Shown here one piece after another: positions 8,516-10,131 of a stretch of 10,131 nt of DNA. Both the position numbers and the translations under genes were made by a program. The notes under the pieces are model-generated. The model ran no database searches. It was not told where the DNA came from and saw nothing but the letters and a program-made list of their open reading frames with translations. The stretch lies in the NCBI GenBank assembly GCA_938010495.1, contig CALLUT010000082.1, positions 1-10,131 of the forward strand, read 5' to 3'. Numbering within the stretch: the stretch's first letter is position 1; every line of letters begins with the position of its first letter. This stretch comes from Candidatus Absconditabacterales bacterium. GTDB lineage: Bacteria > Patescibacteria > JAEDAM01 > Absconditabacterales > Absconditicoccaceae.

Positions 8516-8543
8516 TTGACATTAAGTAATATATCAATATAAG
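8516..8543 (+). promoter_or_regulatory. Candidate promoter of the histidine phosphatase gene
   Basis: A perfect TTGACA (8516-8521) and TATAAG (8538-8543, five of six consensus) are 16 nt apart. The start would be near 8550, giving a leader of about 7 nt before ATG 8557. It begins 6 nt after the topA stop. No terminator is seen between topA and this gene, so readthrough is possible. Confidence 0.6.
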
Positions 8544-8556
8544 AAGTTATTGCTTT

Positions 8557-9642
8557 ATGGTATTAACTTTTTTTGAAATGAAATTTCGTCAAATACTTCC
8601 AAAAGAGTGATTTAAAACATGAGAAAATACGGTTTTTTATCCGTGAGCTCTCTCACAAGAGACCTTATGAATGATAGATGAAAATTCTTTTGATCAACTT
8701 CCTCAATGACTGAAAAATATAAACGCTCAAACACTATCAGAAATAAACTGATTTGATTTTGAAGCTATTAAAATCCATGAATTTAAAAGACATAATCGAA
8801 GTGCATACAACACTTATAAAGCACAAACGATTGGATCAGAAAGACATAATAAGTATATGGCAGAAGAAGATCCTGAGGTTGTCAAAAAAATGGCAGAGGA
8901 ATATTGAAGGGAATTTGTTTCTTCAGTAAATATAGATTCACTTACTGATTTGTCTGAAGAATGACATGAACAGTGAAGAAGTTTTACACCACTAGTGTGA
9001 AAGAGAATTAATGAGAATCCTGAGCTAATGCGAGATAGAATTATTATAAGTCCTCATAAGAGAACTAGGCTTACAGCATACTATGATTTAAAATGAATTG
9101 AGTGATTAGATTTTGATGTTGATCTGTTGAAACTTGATCCTCATGAGACTAACCATACGTGATATTTTGAATGATCATTTCAAGGAAAACCCGTTGAGAT
9201 AGTCTATCTTGATGATGTTATTGAGAGGTCTCACTGAAAAATTGGGTTGCCTTGGTTTATTCAACAAAAACTTGATGCAGTAACTAAACCGTTTGAAATA
9301 CAACAATTACTTTCACAAGAACAACGTAACATAGAATCATATTATAACTGAGTAAACTGATGAGAATCTAATTTGCAAATTTCTGCTAGAGTAAGATGAT
9401 ATCTCAGGTCTTTAGATAGAATGACAACAAAAAAAAGAACGAGAACGTACCGACATCACTTGTGAATTGTAAATGCATTGAATGTTATTTGAAAGCCAAA
9501 TATATTCAACTTCAATAATTTTAATAATTATTGGAAACCAGAAAATTGATCACTTACTACCTTTGTAAAAATCCCAGAAACAGTAACATGATTGAAAGGT
9601 AGAATGAGAGTAGCAGCATATAACCTAATGCTTGAAGAGTAG
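8557..9642 (+). CDS. Histidine phosphatase superfamily protein (branch 1-like), enlarged, with RHN in place of RHG
   Basis: 361 aa with UGA=Gly, TAG stop; ATG 8578 is an alternative start (354 aa), but 8557 fits the promoter position. The motif order is that of the phosphoglycerate-mutase-like phosphatases: R78-H79-N80 (FKRHNRS; the phosphorylated His is normally in RHG), LTDLSEEGHEQG (129-140; usual LTxxGxxQA), RIIISPHKRTRLTA (161-174; usual SPLxRAxQTA), PHETNHTGYFEGSF (usual acidic ...G.wEG), a second His in YRHHLGIVNAL (H300/H301; usual sHGg or HH), and NGSLTTF (330-336). It is larger than typical members (about 200 aa), with about 70 residues before the RH motif and a long segment between SPHKR and HH. 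Substrate unknown; a sugar phosphate, nucleotide or protein is possible. No signal peptide, so it is probably cytoplasmic. The substitution of the motif Gly by Asn may alter or reduce activity. Confidence 0.75.
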
Positions 9643-9643
9643 T

Positions 9644-10105
9644 TTAAGCAATTCTGTAATAGAAAGGAAAATATCTAACGGCGATAGTGTAATAAGCATC
9701 TGTTACTTTTTCTAGCCCCATTGGTTTTTTCATCATATTTTTGGTAAGTATTTGTTCGAAATGGTAGAGCTTGCGTTCTACTTCTCATCATACCTGATTA
9801 AATTCTTCCGATCATGTATTTTTTTCATCTCAATTTAATTTTCTGAAATCCCAAAAAAGATCTCCATGTAATTCATAAAATCTTTGAAACATTTCACCTC
9901 ATTTGGTTTTTAGAGATTGTATTCAACTTTTAATATATGCTGTTATGATTTCTTGTACTTCGTCTCTTTCATCAACTGAAAGTCATTTAAAAAAATCTCC
10001 ATAAAGATGGTGGTTATCTAGGTTATGCAGGTATGGTACATATTTATTTTTGTCTTCAAATTGTTTTATAACAAGAACTACTTGTGTTTCATGTTGTTGA
10101 TTCAT
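9644..10105 (-). CDS. Unrecognised 153-aa protein, convergent with the histidine phosphatase
   Basis: Read on the minus strand from ATG (complement of 10103-10105) to TAA (complement of 9644-9646), with six in-frame UGA read as Gly. No cysteine, signal peptide or clear membrane segment. The sequence is polar, rich in aromatic and charged residues (VVLVIKQFED, LFWDFRKLNG, VERKLYHFEQ), and probably helical; the end is aromatic (RYFPFYYRIA). I recognise no family. Its stop lies 1 nt from the stop of the phosphatase gene, with no terminator between, so the two transcripts probably overlap at their 3' ends. Support comes from the long open frame under code 25, the tight fit against its neighbour and a -10-like box upstream. 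Confidence 0.65.
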
Positions 10106-10119
10106 TACGTATTTTTTCT

Positions 10120-10125
10120 TTAATA
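10120..10125 (-). promoter_or_regulatory. Candidate -10 box for the minus-strand gene
   Basis: On the minus strand TATTAA lies 14 nt before the ATG, the same distance as for the DsbA-like gene. The -35 region would fall outside the window. Confidence 0.3.
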
Positions 10126-10131
10126 AACAGT

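Noticed and set aside
95..10105. Widespread pseudogenes, selenocysteine, or UGA=Trp (code 4)
   Set aside because: Frames are intact once UGA is Gly; UGA positions match invariant Gly in TopA and MTHFS; there are far too many UGA codons for selenocysteine; TGG is used normally for Trp.

Overview
The window reads as chromosomal DNA from a Candidate Phyla Radiation bacterium that translates UGA as glycine (genetic code 25), that is Absconditabacteria (SR1) or Gracilibacteria. The DNA is AT-rich. With the standard code almost every gene breaks into short pieces. With UGA=Gly nine long, tightly packed genes appear, ending only in TAA or TAG. UGA falls at invariant glycines of known families, such as the DREG motif of topoisomerase I and PGLAF/GGGWYD of 5-formyltetrahydrofolate cyclo-ligase, so the reassignment is to glycine and not tryptophan.

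Layout: (1) 95-685 (+) is a secreted Cys-rich protein with one DUF4215-type repeat, ended by an intrinsic terminator. (2) 841-1641 (+) is a membrane-anchored DsbA-like thiol oxidoreductase with an Ala/Pro linker, also ended by a strong terminator. (3) 1760-6073 (+) is a four-gene operon with overlapping or abutting genes: three unrecognised proteins of about 400-450 aa (here A, B and C) followed by an MTHFS-family protein. (4) 6116-8509 (+) is topA, DNA topoisomerase I, with a lysine-rich tail in place of zinc fingers. (5) 8557-9642 (+) is an unusual, enlarged histidine phosphatase. (6) 9644-10105 (-) is a small unrecognised gene, tail to tail with the phosphatase at a 1-nt gap.

How the genes may work together: the Cys-rich exported protein and the neighbouring disulfide oxidoreductase form a plausible substrate-enzyme pair for extracytoplasmic folding. 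The A-B-C-MTHFS operon is the most novel part. A and C share a recognisable central block, B may carry a degenerate version, and all three have no family I recognise; they may be one diverged gene family. No function can be assigned from sequence alone. Ribosome-binding sites are essentially absent, and candidate -10 boxes lie only 6-19 nt before the ATGs, so leaderless or very short-leader translation looks common here.

No RNA genes, insertion sequences or CRISPR arrays were seen, and no intergenic stretch exceeds about 155 nt.
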